From DATBLQ01 sp036555325 (GTDB lineage: Bacteria > Pseudomonadota > Alphaproteobacteria > Rhizobiales > Aestuariivirgaceae), in assembly GCA_036555325.1 (NCBI GenBank), contig DATBLQ010000038.1:1-64000 (forward strand): 64,000 nucleotides of DNA. The letters are read 5' to 3'. The position numbers and the translations under genes were made by a program. Under the pieces are notes generated by a model. That model worked only from the letters and a program-made list of their open reading frames with translations. It made no database searches and was not told where the DNA came from. This document shows, piece by piece, positions 25,229 to 34,278 of this stretch. Within the stretch, counting starts at the first letter, position 1. Each line of letters opens with the position of its first letter.

Positions 25229-26113
25229 ATGCGACGGCCCCGCCACTCTTTCCTGACGATCATCGGAGCCTTGCTGATTCTTATGTTTACGGCCGGTCCG
25301 ATCGCGCTTGCTTTTCTGGGCAGCGTCATTCCGGATCGCGTGATGTTTGCCAGCGATCGCGGGCTTTTCGACGAGGTTACGCTGGAGAATTACAGATTCA
25401 TCTTTACGGGCGAGTTGCCTCCTGCGTATCAGCAGACGGGGGCCAATCGCACCATGATTTCCGATGCCGCGCGACAGGCACCACGCAGCCTGTGGAACAG
25501 CGCGCAGATTTCACTCGCTGCGCTCGCGATCAATCTGTTGCTAGGAACTCCGGCGGCTTTCATCTATGCCCGATATACATTCCCAGGCAAGAAGGCGAGC
25601 TTCATGTTCCTGATCTTGAGCCCTCTCGTCCCTGCCGTGGCGCTGATCACACCGATCTACATGATGATTCAGGCGCTCGGTCTGGTAGGGTCGAAGCTGG
25701 CGATCGTTTTAACGCATGCGACAAGGGCGCTGCCGTTCACGGTGTTGATCCTCTCGGTTTTCTTCCGAAAAATGCCGCAGGAACTGTTTGATGCAGCGGT
25801 TATCGACGGATGTTCGCGGCTGCAGCTGCTCTGGCGGGTAGCCATTCCCCTGGCGCTGGCACCGATGGCGGCCACCGGCCTTTTCGCCTTCATGCTCTCC
25901 TATTCGGAGTTCATGTTTGCGCATGTGTTGTCCGGCGAAGCTGGAAGCAGGCCCGTATCGGTGGTCATGGCGGCGCTCGCCCGCAACCCGGATGTGTCGT
26001 GGAGTTTGCTCAACACCGGGATCTTCATCGCCATCCTTCCGACGCTTGCGCTTGTGGTCATTGTCTGGCGGTATGTGCTTGCCGATCTGGTGCGCGGTGG
26101 CCTGAAAGAGTGA
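25229..26113 (+). CDS. ABC sugar permease, MalG/UgpE type
   Basis: A 294-aa inner-membrane permease with six helices. EAA loop: QELFDAAVIDGCSRLQLLWR followed by VAIPLALAPM. An unusually long periplasmic loop after helix 1 (about residues 35-85) contains FASDRGLFDEVTLENYRFIF. Starts at ATG 25229, one base after the preceding stop, or at ATG 25220, which overlaps it; both imply translational coupling. No ATPase gene follows: the next gene is on the opposite strand. A shared ATPase encoded elsewhere must be assumed. Confidence 0.87.
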   Translation: MRRPRHSFLTIIGALLILMFTAGPIALAFLGSVIPDRVMFASDRGLFDEVTLENYRFIFTGELPPAYQQTGANRTMISDAARQAPRSLWNSAQISLAALAINLLLGTPAAFIYARYTFPGKKASFMFLILSPLVPAVALITPIYMMIQALGLVGSKLAIVLTHATRALPFTVLILSVFFRKMPQELFDAAVIDGCSRLQLLWRVAIPLALAPMAATGLFAFMLSYSEFMFAHVLSGEAGSRPVSVVMAALARNPDVSWSLLNTGIFIAILPTLALVVIVWRYVLADLVRGGLKE

Positions 26114-26149
26114 GGAATACCCCGAAACGACTGGAGCGTACTCCGCTGC

Positions 26150-28045
26150 TCAATCGGCCTCGAGAACCAGCAGCCGATCCAGCGCAGTCTGTTGGGCCTT
26201 CCTGGCGCCGGCGAAATGCGCCTGGGTTTGCAGCGCCCTGTGAAAGGCGGCTTTGGCAGCTTCGGTTTCTCCCTTTTTCTCGCGCAGCATGCCCAGAAAG
26301 GTATTCGCTTCGATATCGTCCGGGGTCATAGCCAGCGCTTTTTCGAGATCCGCGAGAGCGGCCCCATCATTGTTCGACTGCAAATGGGCAAGACCACGAA
26401 AAGTGTAGTTCCAGGCCACCGAACCATCGAGCGAGATCGCCATGTCGAAATCGCGCGTGGCCTGATCCAGTGCGCCCTGGTCCAAAAAGGTCAAGCCCCG
26501 CACCGCGTAGGCATAGGCGTAACGTGGATTGGCTTCGATGGCGGAACTCAAGTCGCTTAGAGCCTCGTTCAGATTTCCCAGGTGTTTGTAAGCAAATCCT
26601 CTCGAAGCCCTGGCCTCAACGTAACTGGGATCGACAAGCAGCGCCTGCGACAGATCCGCGGCGGCCTTGTCGAACCTATCCTGGTAAATGTAGGCCAAGG
26701 CGCGATTGAAATATGCCCAGGCATTGTGGTCGGAAGCGAGTCGCAGACTTTCTGTATAGTCGGAAACAGCCTTGTCATATTGAGCCAAGCCGTTGAGCGC
26801 CCAGCCCCTGTTGGCTAGAGCGAGCGACCGATCGGCGTCGTTAAGCTGCCCACTGTCGATTAAGGCGGTGCAGGCTGCCACAGATTTCTCGTAGTCGTCG
26901 CCTTTGCAATCGAGCCACTCGGAAGCCTGAAGGGCACGGCCAGCTGCCGATTCGGCAACAACTTGCGGGTTCGCACGCTCAAGGGAATGGCTCTGGCCAT
27001 CACTTGTCTCCGGCAGAGCGATTTTTCTTTCATTCTGGTCTTGCTCCGCGGCCCTCCGTTCAGCACGTTGCTGGTGGCTGAGGAGCCGGTGAGCTTCCGC
27101 TTCCTGAGACTTTCGCCGAAGCTCGGCCGCCTGTTGGCGCAAATCGAAGTCATTGGTCTTCCACGCTGTCATCTGCTGACGATGGTGGATCAGCTCTCGG
27201 TCATTCATCTCCCGAAGGGCGAGGCTCTTCTCGCTCTCTTCCTTGGCCACTCGCTCGGCTGCCAGTTGCTCAGCCTGCAGATCCTGTTTGGCAGCTAGCC
27301 GCCAAGCTGCCACTTGTTGCGACTTTCGCCAGAGCTCTCCGGTCTGCCGGGAATAAGAGCTCTCTTCATCCCCGCCCGCAGCTGAAGAATCCGAAAACGC
27401 AGTCTCCCCTGTTGCGCGACTGTATGATGATGAAAGTCTGGACGGTAGATGATCTCCAACCCGCGCGGTCTTCTGATATTCGTCACGAATGTCATGAACG
27501 AGATCGGCCGGCGGCGAAAGCGGGCCTTTAGCTGCTGGTGCTGACTGGTCTGACAATCCGCAGCACAGCTTAGATACCAGCTCGCGTAGATCGATACCGT
27601 CGGGAAGGACTTGGCTGCCAAGGGCGATGATCACCAACAGCGCTGCCAGGCCCGGCACCAGTCTAGATAGGCTTCGGGCCGTGAGGAGCGAGGCAAGAGG
27701 AGTACCGCTGGCCTGCGGTGCGGCCGGAGAGGTGGGGTGATGCGACTTCTCGACAGGGCGGATTTCGACATCCAAGCCGACGAGGTCTCCGGCATCGTCT
27801 GAAAGTTTTCCGGTCACAACCACCCGGTGTGGGCGGCCACGCATGGAATTCCAGAGGCCCTGTTTCTCACGGGCGAGATAGCCGACCTTTGCGCCTTGGT
27901 GATAGGCGGCAACGGTTTCTAGTTTGGAGGAGCGGGACGGCTCACGCCGGAGTTCGATCACATCGCCAAGATTAATGCGGGCGGGGAGAAAATCCTTCGC
28001 CCCTGCATTTGTCAGGATGAGAATTGGCCACGCATTTGAACTCAC
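26150..28045 (-). CDS. HIRAN-like / transmembrane / coiled-coil / TPR protein
   Basis: A 631-aa protein with unusual architecture. Residues 17-97 resemble a HIRAN domain: INLGDVIELRREPSRSSKLE, then YHQGAKVGYLARE and RPHRVVVTGKL follow the order expected for that fold. A proline-rich linker leads to one membrane helix (LVPGLAALLVIIALGSQVL, about 128-147). Residues 230-345 are a charged coiled coil rich in Gln, Glu, Arg and Ala. From about 385 to the end there are six or seven TPR units (e.g. ANRGWALNGLAQYDKAVSDY). Start is GTG without a clear ribosome binding site. Function unknown; the TPRs suggest an assembly scaffold. Confidence 0.72.
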   Translation of the reverse strand: MSSNAWPILILTNAGAKDFLPARINLGDVIELRREPSRSSKLETVAAYHQGAKVGYLAREKQGLWNSMRGRPHRVVVTGKLSDDAGDLVGLDVEIRPVEKSHHPTSPAAPQASGTPLASLLTARSLSRLVPGLAALLVIIALGSQVLPDGIDLRELVSKLCCGLSDQSAPAAKGPLSPPADLVHDIRDEYQKTARVGDHLPSRLSSSYSRATGETAFSDSSAAGGDEESSYSRQTGELWRKSQQVAAWRLAAKQDLQAEQLAAERVAKEESEKSLALREMNDRELIHHRQQMTAWKTNDFDLRQQAAELRRKSQEAEAHRLLSHQQRAERRAAEQDQNERKIALPETSDGQSHSLERANPQVVAESAAGRALQASEWLDCKGDDYEKSVAACTALIDSGQLNDADRSLALANRGWALNGLAQYDKAVSDYTESLRLASDHNAWAYFNRALAYIYQDRFDKAAADLSQALLVDPSYVEARASRGFAYKHLGNLNEALSDLSSAIEANPRYAYAYAVRGLTFLDQGALDQATRDFDMAISLDGSVAWNYTFRGLAHLQSNNDGAALADLEKALAMTPDDIEANTFLGMLREKKGETEAAKAAFHRALQTQAHFAGARKAQQTALDRLLVLEAD

Positions 28046-28181
28046 ACGAAAACGTTATCGCAGTTCCTTTTCATCAGCAATCTCTGCCGCAGCGAGCAGC
28101 CTTGCCATGGGTGGCCATGATGGAATTCCTAACACACTTTCTCCGTGTTTTTACGCCGGCAGGGGGGAGGAGGGGGACGGC

Positions 28182-29672
28182 TCAGATCCGGCCGCCGATG
28201 AGCCGGCCTGCTCCCGCGATCGCTCCTTTGCCTTCCGAAAAGGATAGCTGACCATTGACAAATACTTGCTTGATGCCGGATGCGGGCTGGCGGGGGACAT
28301 CATAGGTAGCGCGGTCGAGGATTGACTTGGGGTCGAACAGAACAAGGTCGGCCATATAGTTCTGCAGCAAACGTCCACGGTTTTTCAGTCCGAAGACCTG
28401 CGCCGGCAACCCCGTCATCTTATGGATCGCCGTCTCCATGGGGAAAAGGCCCAGATCGCGCGCGTATCGCCCGATGACGCGCGGAAAGGTTCCCCAAAGA
28501 CGCGGATGCGGGTGATCATCGTGGGGAAGTCCGTCCGAACCGATCATCGCAAGCGGCGAAGTCATGACCCGCCGAACGTCATCTTCGTCCATCTGGAAAT
28601 ATATGGCGCCCGCGGGATCGAGCCGACGCGCCGCCTCCATGAGATCGCAGTTCCATTGCTCGGCGATCGAAGCAAGGTCGCGACCTTGCATCTCAGGGTG
28701 CGGCCGCGACCAAGTGATCATGATTCGGTACTCGTCGGTGACAAGATCAGCACGGAGATTGGTCGAACCGGCAGAGTAGGGATAAACGTCAAAATTGACC
28801 GGCTGGGTTGAAGCGGCCGCCTCAATTCTTGGCAAAGTCTCACGCGTCCGTCCCCAATTCCGGGGGCCGGCGCATTTGTGATGGGAAATGACGAGACGGA
28901 TGTTAGCCTTTCGTGCGGTCAGCAAGGTTTCTTCGATGCTGTCGAGGACATGATCTGATTCATCGCGCATGTGGGTTGCATAGACGCCTCCTCTATCGGC
29001 AAAACGCCCCGCTATACGGCTCACCTCATCCATATCTGCGGCGGCATTGGGCGGGTAGAACAGACCGGTTGAGAAACCGGCAGCGCCATTGTCCATCGAT
29101 TCATCGACATGATCGAGCATGGCGGCGATCGCATCTTCGGAGGCCTTCGTCCTGACATCGCTCATGGTCGCAAGTCGAAGGGCGGAGTGTCCCACAAGTG
29201 CGGCTACATTCACGCTCGGCGCAGCCTCGGCAACAGCGGCCGCGTAGGATGCAAAATTTGGAAAAGTGTAGGCGCGTGCGTCCCCCAGTAAATTCATGGG
29301 CGGAGGCGGGTCGTTTGCAAATGTGACCGGCGCCAGGGAGATACCGCAATTGCCGACGACGACCGTCGTGACGCCCTGGCTGATTTTCGGCAGCATGGCA
29401 GGGGAGTCGAGCACGATGCGATCATCATGGGTGTGAGCATCGATGAAACCTGGGGAGAGCGCCAGTCCGCCGATGTCATGTTCCAGCTTGCCGATAGCGG
29501 GCGGGATGCTGCCTGGGGGGCCTACGCCAGCGATCAGCTCGCCGTCGACCGCAAGTTCGCCCGTGAAGGGGGGGCTGCCGCTGCCGTCAAAGATCATGGC
29601 ATTGCGGAAGACATGATCGGGCCTTGGTCCAGAAGGCCCGTTAGGCGGTGTTCTCGCAAACGTAGTGCTCAC
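28182..29672 (-). CDS. D-aminoacylase / N-acyl-D-amino-acid deacylase family
   Basis: A 496-aa amidohydrolase-superfamily enzyme. Metal-site motifs: GLALSPGFIDAHTHDD near residue 75, VGNCGISLAPV with the conserved Cys near 108, GAAGFSTGLFYPPN, RLVISHHKCAGPRNWG, and the late Asp in MIGSDGLPHDDHPHPRLWG. The ending ADLVLFDP...RATYDVP is standard for the family. Known members remove the acyl group from N-acyl-D-amino acids or act on dihydropyrimidinase-like substrates. GTG start with GAGGCGAC upstream. It is divergent from an SsuABC-type transporter, so its substrate may be what that transporter imports. Confidence 0.87.
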   Translation of the reverse strand: MSTTFARTPPNGPSGPRPDHVFRNAMIFDGSGSPPFTGELAVDGELIAGVGPPGSIPPAIGKLEHDIGGLALSPGFIDAHTHDDRIVLDSPAMLPKISQGVTTVVVGNCGISLAPVTFANDPPPPMNLLGDARAYTFPNFASYAAAVAEAAPSVNVAALVGHSALRLATMSDVRTKASEDAIAAMLDHVDESMDNGAAGFSTGLFYPPNAAADMDEVSRIAGRFADRGGVYATHMRDESDHVLDSIEETLLTARKANIRLVISHHKCAGPRNWGRTRETLPRIEAAASTQPVNFDVYPYSAGSTNLRADLVTDEYRIMITWSRPHPEMQGRDLASIAEQWNCDLMEAARRLDPAGAIYFQMDEDDVRRVMTSPLAMIGSDGLPHDDHPHPRLWGTFPRVIGRYARDLGLFPMETAIHKMTGLPAQVFGLKNRGRLLQNYMADLVLFDPKSILDRATYDVPRQPASGIKQVFVNGQLSFSEGKGAIAGAGRLIGGRI

Positions 29673-29823
29673 TTTTGTCGCCTCGCCTTTCCATTAGACA
29701 CTTGCACTTGCGAAGCCCGGGTTTCTGTAACATGATTTCAAATACGAGACCGGTTGGTCAATATGTTGTGAAGCAGACGCAGTTGGTTCTCCAAGGCGCG
29801 TTCCGCTGAGGTTCCCGAGCAAG

Positions 29824-30654
29824 ATGATCGAAGCCAAGGTGCGAAAAGCACACACCACCCCGGAAGCGGCTGCGCCAATCAAAATGTTCGTCGATCGCGC
29901 AACGAAGTATTACCAGACGGCAACCGGCCCGGTGCATGCACTCGACAATATTTCGCTGGAGGTCCGTGAAGGCGAATTTCTGTGCATCCTCGGCCCTTCG
30001 GGCTGCGGGAAAACCACGCTCTTGTGGTCAATGGGCGGTCTGCACGAATTGAGCGGCGGCGAAATTCGGCTTGGCAGCGAGCCAATCACCAAACCTCATC
30101 CCGAAATCGCAATGATTTTTCAGGACGCCAATTTGCTGCCATGGCGGAATCTGGAAGGCAACATCAACCTGCCTTTCGAACTGAAGCGGGTCCCTCCGGA
30201 CCGGCAGCGAATCCGCCAGCTCCTGGAGCGAGTAGGCCTGGTCGGCTTTGAAAACAAATTTCCCCGCGAGCTGTCGGGGGGGATGCAACAGCGCGCCTCC
30301 ATCGTGCGCAGTTTGTCGGTCGATCCCTCCGTGCTGCTAATGGATGAGCCGTTTGGCGCTCTCGACGCGTTCACGCGCGATGAAATGAACATTCTCATAC
30401 AAGAGATCTGGCTGGAAACCCGCAAAACTATTGCGTTCGTCACGCATTCCATAACGGAGGCGATCTTTCTGGCCGATCGGGTTGTCGTCATGTCGGCGAG
30501 GCCGGGCAGGGTCACCTCCATCTACGATGTCGATATTCCGCGACCACGGTCGGTTGAAATACAGACGCGACCGGACTTCATAGAGAGGGTGCTCAAGATC
30601 AAGTCGCGAATAGAACATGGCCGAGGGCCGGCGGCGGGGCTGGCAATAACATAG
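29824..30654 (+). CDS. ABC transporter ATPase, SsuB/TauB type
   Basis: A 276-aa ATPase of the nitrate/sulfonate/taurine family. Walker A GPSGCGKTT (about 58-66), Q-loop MIFQDANLLPWRNL, signature LSGGMQQRASIVRSLS, Walker B VLLMDEPFGALD and H-loop FVTHSITEAIF are intact. First gene of a long rightward operon, with the matching permease 16 bases downstream and a binding protein after that. The order ATPase-permease-binding protein is common for NMT1/ThiY-type importers. Substrate cannot be read from this subunit. Confidence 0.9.
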   Translation: MIEAKVRKAHTTPEAAAPIKMFVDRATKYYQTATGPVHALDNISLEVREGEFLCILGPSGCGKTTLLWSMGGLHELSGGEIRLGSEPITKPHPEIAMIFQDANLLPWRNLEGNINLPFELKRVPPDRQRIRQLLERVGLVGFENKFPRELSGGMQQRASIVRSLSVDPSVLLMDEPFGALDAFTRDEMNILIQEIWLETRKTIAFVTHSITEAIFLADRVVVMSARPGRVTSIYDVDIPRPRSVEIQTRPDFIERVLKIKSRIEHGRGPAAGLAIT

Positions 30655-30670
30655 GGCAGTTGATCGACGC

Positions 30671-31519
30671 ATGGACAGAGCGACCGGTGATCATATCCCC
30701 GAGTTCAACAGGAAACAGGCCGTTGCAGACAGTGTAGGCCTTTCCGGCATGACGTCGCTCGGCCTGGGCGGCCATCGGACCAAGCTCGAAGTGCTGGTCA
30801 TCGTGCTGGTTGCCGTGATCATTATCGGAGGGACCGAAATTCTACTCAGCGTTTTCAAGGTTCCGCATTACGTGCTGCCAAAACCGAGTCAGATCGTCAC
30901 AGCGCTCGTTACCGAATGGAAGTTTCTGTGGCCGCATCTTCTGATCACCCTCTATGAGCTGTTTGTGGGCTTTGCCATCGGCGGATCGATCGGCTTTATC
31001 CTGGCTGCAGTGATCACTCAGTTTCCATTCGTTGAGAAGGTCGTGACGCCTTATATACTGCTGCTGGTGACGACGCCTATGCTCGCCCTGGTGCCGCTCC
31101 TCATCCTGCGGTTCGGATTCGGCAGCGAGCCGCGCATCATCGCCGTGGCGCTGGCCAGCGGTCCCATGGTGATGATCAACTCCGCCACGGGCTTCCGCCG
31201 CGTTGATCTGGCGAAAATCGCGCTTGCCCGTTCCTTTGGCGCCAGCACGCTGCAAATCTTCACCAAGATCCGAATCCCGATGGCGATGCCGATGATCATC
31301 GTGGGGTTGATGGTGGGCTCGATTTTCGGGCTCTTGACGACCATCGGCGCCGAAATGGTTGGCGGTGCAGAAGGCCTCGGTAATCGGCTAACGTACTACT
31401 CAGCATTGATCCGCATGCCGCAGTTTTTTGCCATCATACTGATCCTGGCAATTCTCGGCATATCCATCTACGTTTTTTTCTATTGGCTCGGAAAGAAATG
31501 GGCCAGTTGGGAGGCGTGA
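30671..31519 (+). CDS. ABC transporter permease, SsuC/TauC type
   Basis: A 282-aa inner-membrane permease with six helices. The EAA loop is FRRVDLAKIALARSFGASTL followed by QIFTKIRIPMAMP. The N-terminal 30 residues are polar, then LEVLVIVLVAVIIIGGTEILL is the first helix. The segment FGLLTTIGAEMVGGAEGLGN near the C-terminus is typical for SsuC-like permeases. It partners the preceding ATPase and the following Tat-exported binding protein. Confidence 0.9.
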   Translation: MDRATGDHIPEFNRKQAVADSVGLSGMTSLGLGGHRTKLEVLVIVLVAVIIIGGTEILLSVFKVPHYVLPKPSQIVTALVTEWKFLWPHLLITLYELFVGFAIGGSIGFILAAVITQFPFVEKVVTPYILLLVTTPMLALVPLLILRFGFGSEPRIIAVALASGPMVMINSATGFRRVDLAKIALARSFGASTLQIFTKIRIPMAMPMIIVGLMVGSIFGLLTTIGAEMVGGAEGLGNRLTYYSALIRMPQFFAIILILAILGISIYVFFYWLGKKWASWEA

Positions 31520-31549
31520 GGTAAATCGATAACGGAGAGAGGAAGTGAG

Positions 31550-32689
31550 ATGAGTAACGACAGAATTGGCAACCGGAGAATTGACCGACGTCGGCTGCTG
31601 ACACTAACCGTCGCTGGGGTGTCTGCTGCGGCAATCGGTGGTTTCTCGAACGGGCGCACGGCTCGAGCCGCGGAGTTGGTCCGCTGGGTTTCACCGCGTG
31701 GCACCATCGAGGTCCTGGACGACTATCCCTACTGGGTCGCCAAGAAATACGGCTATTTCGGCAATATCGAGACGACGCTCGAGCCTGGCCCCTCAGATGC
31801 GACGGCCACGGTAAAGTTGGTCGATCAGAACCAGGCAGATATGGGATTTCCTTCCCCAGGGGTCTTCTCATTAGCGCTGGCACAGGGAATTCCGCTGGTT
31901 TCGGTGTTCCACATGGGCGGAAGCGACGTGTTCGATTTCGCATTCCGCAAGGGCGAAGCGCCGAAGGATCTGAAGGAGCTCGAAGGCAAGACCATCGTGC
32001 TCGGCAGTGCCGGGTGGCAATCGATTGCCGACCCGATGCTCAAGGCGGCTGGAGTCGACATCAGCAAGGTCAAATACGTCGATGCCGGATGGCCCACATG
32101 GGGTACGGCGCTGGCACAGGGAAAGGGTGATTCCGCTTTGACCTGGGAAGGGCTGCGCGCCCAGTGGAAGGGGCAGGGACTGGATTTCGACTACATCCTA
32201 GGGCGCAATTTCTCGAAGCTGCCCGCGAACAGCTTCGTCATCCGCAAAGCGGATTTCGAAGACCCGGCCAAGAAAGAAATGTACGGACGCTATCTGCAAG
32301 GGTGGGCGGCCGGGCTTGAGTACGGCAAACTCAATCCGAGAGCCGCGACGCAGATCGTGATGGAGCAATTCCCCGGGCTGTCATCGCAGATGACGCCTCC
32401 GGTCGCGACGGAATCGATGATGCAGCTTGCCAATGTGTTCGCCGGTCGCATGGACGAACGGAAGAAATGGGGTTTCCATCTCCTCGACAGCTGGCAACTT
32501 TTCTTCGACATCGGCCGCGAAATCGGACAGATCACCGGAGATTTCAAGGTGGAAGACGTCGTGAAGAACGATCTCATCGACGTTGCCAATAGCTTCGATG
32601 CCGCCAAGGTCAAGGCGGATGCGGAGGGCTACCAGCTTTCGGACGACTACAAGACGGTGGACGTGGAGGCGATCAGAGCGGCGCTGTAG
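31550..32689 (+). CDS. ABC substrate-binding protein, NMT1/SsuA type, Tat-exported
   Basis: A 379-aa binding protein with a twin-arginine signal (RRIDRRRLLTLTVAGVSAAA), so it is exported folded by the Tat route. The NMT1/SsuA-like core follows: EVLDDYPYWVAKKYGYF, LVDQNQADMGFPSPGVFSLA, GIPLVSVFHMGGSDVF, LKELEGKTIVLGSAGWQSIA. The family binds aminopyrimidines, sulfonates, nitrate and other small anions or heterocycles. AGAGGAAG precedes the ATG. It is followed by a hairpin with a T-run, so expression probably drops after this gene. Confidence 0.87.
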   Translation: MSNDRIGNRRIDRRRLLTLTVAGVSAAAIGGFSNGRTARAAELVRWVSPRGTIEVLDDYPYWVAKKYGYFGNIETTLEPGPSDATATVKLVDQNQADMGFPSPGVFSLALAQGIPLVSVFHMGGSDVFDFAFRKGEAPKDLKELEGKTIVLGSAGWQSIADPMLKAAGVDISKVKYVDAGWPTWGTALAQGKGDSALTWEGLRAQWKGQGLDFDYILGRNFSKLPANSFVIRKADFEDPAKKEMYGRYLQGWAAGLEYGKLNPRAATQIVMEQFPGLSSQMTPPVATESMMQLANVFAGRMDERKKWGFHLLDSWQLFFDIGREIGQITGDFKVEDVVKNDLIDVANSFDAAKVKADAEGYQLSDDYKTVDVEAIRAAL

Positions 32690-32699
32690 CAAGTTGGCG

Positions 32700-32729
32700 G
32701 CGGTGCGTCGTCCGCACCGCTGTCTTTTT
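32700..32729 (+). terminator. Intrinsic terminator-like hairpin inside the operon
   Basis: GCGGTGCG (32700-32707) and CGCACCGC (32713-32720) form a perfect 8-bp stem with a TCGTC loop, followed within five bases by TTTTT. It lies between the binding-protein gene and the VOC gene and should act as a full or partial terminator, giving more transporter than enzyme message. Confidence 0.6.
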
Positions 32730-32747
32730 CAGCGATAGGGGATAGCC

Positions 32748-33083
32748 ATGCTGGTCTTCGATCACGTCGGCATAACGACCACCGTGCCTCGCGCAGGCGA
32801 AAACTGGGTAGAACAGAGCCGCGTATGGGTAACCAATCCGCGCACGCATCCTGAGCACATCGAATTCCTGCGTTACGAGCCTGATACGACGGTCCCGCGC
32901 GCGGTGAGAGAGAACCCCCATATCGCCTTCCGCGTCGAGAGCCTCGAACCGCACATCCAGGGCCAGGAAATTCTCATTCCGCCATTTCAGGTCGGCGACT
33001 TCCTGGAAGTAGTGTTTGTGCGGAAATACAATACAGTCTTCGAGTATATGCACTATCTGAAAGAGGGCTGGTTCGGAAACTAG
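32748..33083 (+). CDS. VOC (glyoxalase-like) family protein
   Basis: A 111-aa protein that begins LVFDHVGITTTVPRAGENW, the usual first strand of the vicinal-oxygen-chelate fold, with a candidate His metal ligand, and continues EHIEFLRYEPDTTVPRAV, HIAFRVESLEPHIQ and a final EYMHYL with a late acidic residue. The spacing fits one VOC unit. Such proteins act as epimerases, isomerases or dioxygenases. AGGGGAT precedes the ATG. Next gene begins seven bases downstream, so these two are likely co-translated. The exact reaction is unknown. Confidence 0.72.
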   Translation: MLVFDHVGITTTVPRAGENWVEQSRVWVTNPRTHPEHIEFLRYEPDTTVPRAVRENPHIAFRVESLEPHIQGQEILIPPFQVGDFLEVVFVRKYNTVFEYMHYLKEGWFGN

Positions 33084-33090
33084 CGCCTCC

Positions 33091-34278
33091 ATGAACTACA
33101 AGGCCATCTATAGCTACGCCTGGGATCTGGCCGAAGAGGGCGTGAGTTCCGCCGTTGAGGAATTCCGCAAGCTTGGCCTCGATACCGTGACCATTGCCGG
33201 CAGCTACCATGCCGGAAAATTCCTGCGCCCGCACGGCAAGCACGGAAAAGTCTATTTTCCCGAGGACGGCACTGTCTATTTCAAGACCGCCCCAAGTCGC
33301 TATGGCGCCATCAAGCCGGTTCCCAACAGCATGCTCGCTGAGCGGGATGTCTTGAGGGAACTTACGCAGACAGCGGACATCAGAACGAATGTCTGGCTCG
33401 TGCTTTTGCACAACACGCTGTTAGGCAGCGCTCATCCGGAGGCAACTGTCGTCAACGCGTTCGGCGACCATTATGTTTACAACCTTTGCCCATCCGCGCC
33501 CGAAGCTCGCGCCTATGCCGTCGGCTTGGCACGCGATGTCAGCGAGAGCTATCCGATCAGCGGCCTATCGATGGAAACGCCAGGCTTTCTTCCTTACGCG
33601 CATGGATTCCACCACGAGTTTGCTCTCAGTATGCCCAATGCTTGGCTCGACAGGCTACTTGGGTTGTGTTTTTGCACACACTGCATCAGTGGTGCCTCCA
33701 AGACGGGGCTCGATGCAAAACGCCTGAAGGCGCAGGTGGCCGCGGACATCGGATCATATCTTGCAAGCGATGTTGATTTCCCGTCGGATATGGCAGAGGC
33801 GTTCTGGATGGCGGATATGCGCGCCAACGGCGAGCTTAGGGCATATCTGGATTGGCGATGCGCTGTGGTGACTTCATTGGTCGGGGAGATTCGTGCGGCA
33901 GTACGCCAGGACGCAGACCTTGCCATCATCCCCTCGGTGGCGCGTCCCACAGCCGGGTCGTGGTATGAAGGGAGTGATCTCAAAGCGCTGGCGGAGAGGG
34001 CCGGGATAATCGAGGCCTGCTTCTATGAATCCGGCGCGCTGCGGATCAAGGCGGATCTGTTCGACATCAAACGCAGACTGGACGGACGCGGCCGGCTTAG
34101 GGGAATCCTGCGCCCGGCCTATCCAGACTTCACCAATCGCGAGCAATTTCTAGCCGCCGTTGAGACCTTGGTCGAAGGTGGACTGGACGGGATAGCGTTT
34201 TACAATTGGGGTCATGTGCGAAAGTCGCACATGGCATGGGTTGGGGAGGGGCTGCGACTTATGAAACAAGATCGATGA
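33091..34278 (+). CDS. 395-aa protein of unknown family, possibly a TIM barrel
   Basis: I do not recognise this family. The protein is soluble, with no signal peptide. The layout suggests a glycosidase-like beta/alpha barrel: an early YSYAWDLAEEGVSSAVEEFR with LDTVTIAGSYHAG, then NVWLVLLHNTLL, ISGLSMETPGFLPYAHGFHH (a candidate acidic active-site loop), LCFCTHCISG (two Cys), LAIIPSVARPT, IIEACFYESGAL and a last strand LDGIAFYNWGHV. A Cys pair, several His and the lone Glu of SMETPGF are the best candidate functional residues. Its stop overlaps the SDR start (ATGA), so it is tightly coupled to the dehydrogenases. Confidence 0.7.
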   Translation: MNYKAIYSYAWDLAEEGVSSAVEEFRKLGLDTVTIAGSYHAGKFLRPHGKHGKVYFPEDGTVYFKTAPSRYGAIKPVPNSMLAERDVLRELTQTADIRTNVWLVLLHNTLLGSAHPEATVVNAFGDHYVYNLCPSAPEARAYAVGLARDVSESYPISGLSMETPGFLPYAHGFHHEFALSMPNAWLDRLLGLCFCTHCISGASKTGLDAKRLKAQVAADIGSYLASDVDFPSDMAEAFWMADMRANGELRAYLDWRCAVVTSLVGEIRAAVRQDADLAIIPSVARPTAGSWYEGSDLKALAERAGIIEACFYESGALRIKADLFDIKRRLDGRGRLRGILRPAYPDFTNREQFLAAVETLVEGGLDGIAFYNWGHVRKSHMAWVGEGLRLMKQDR

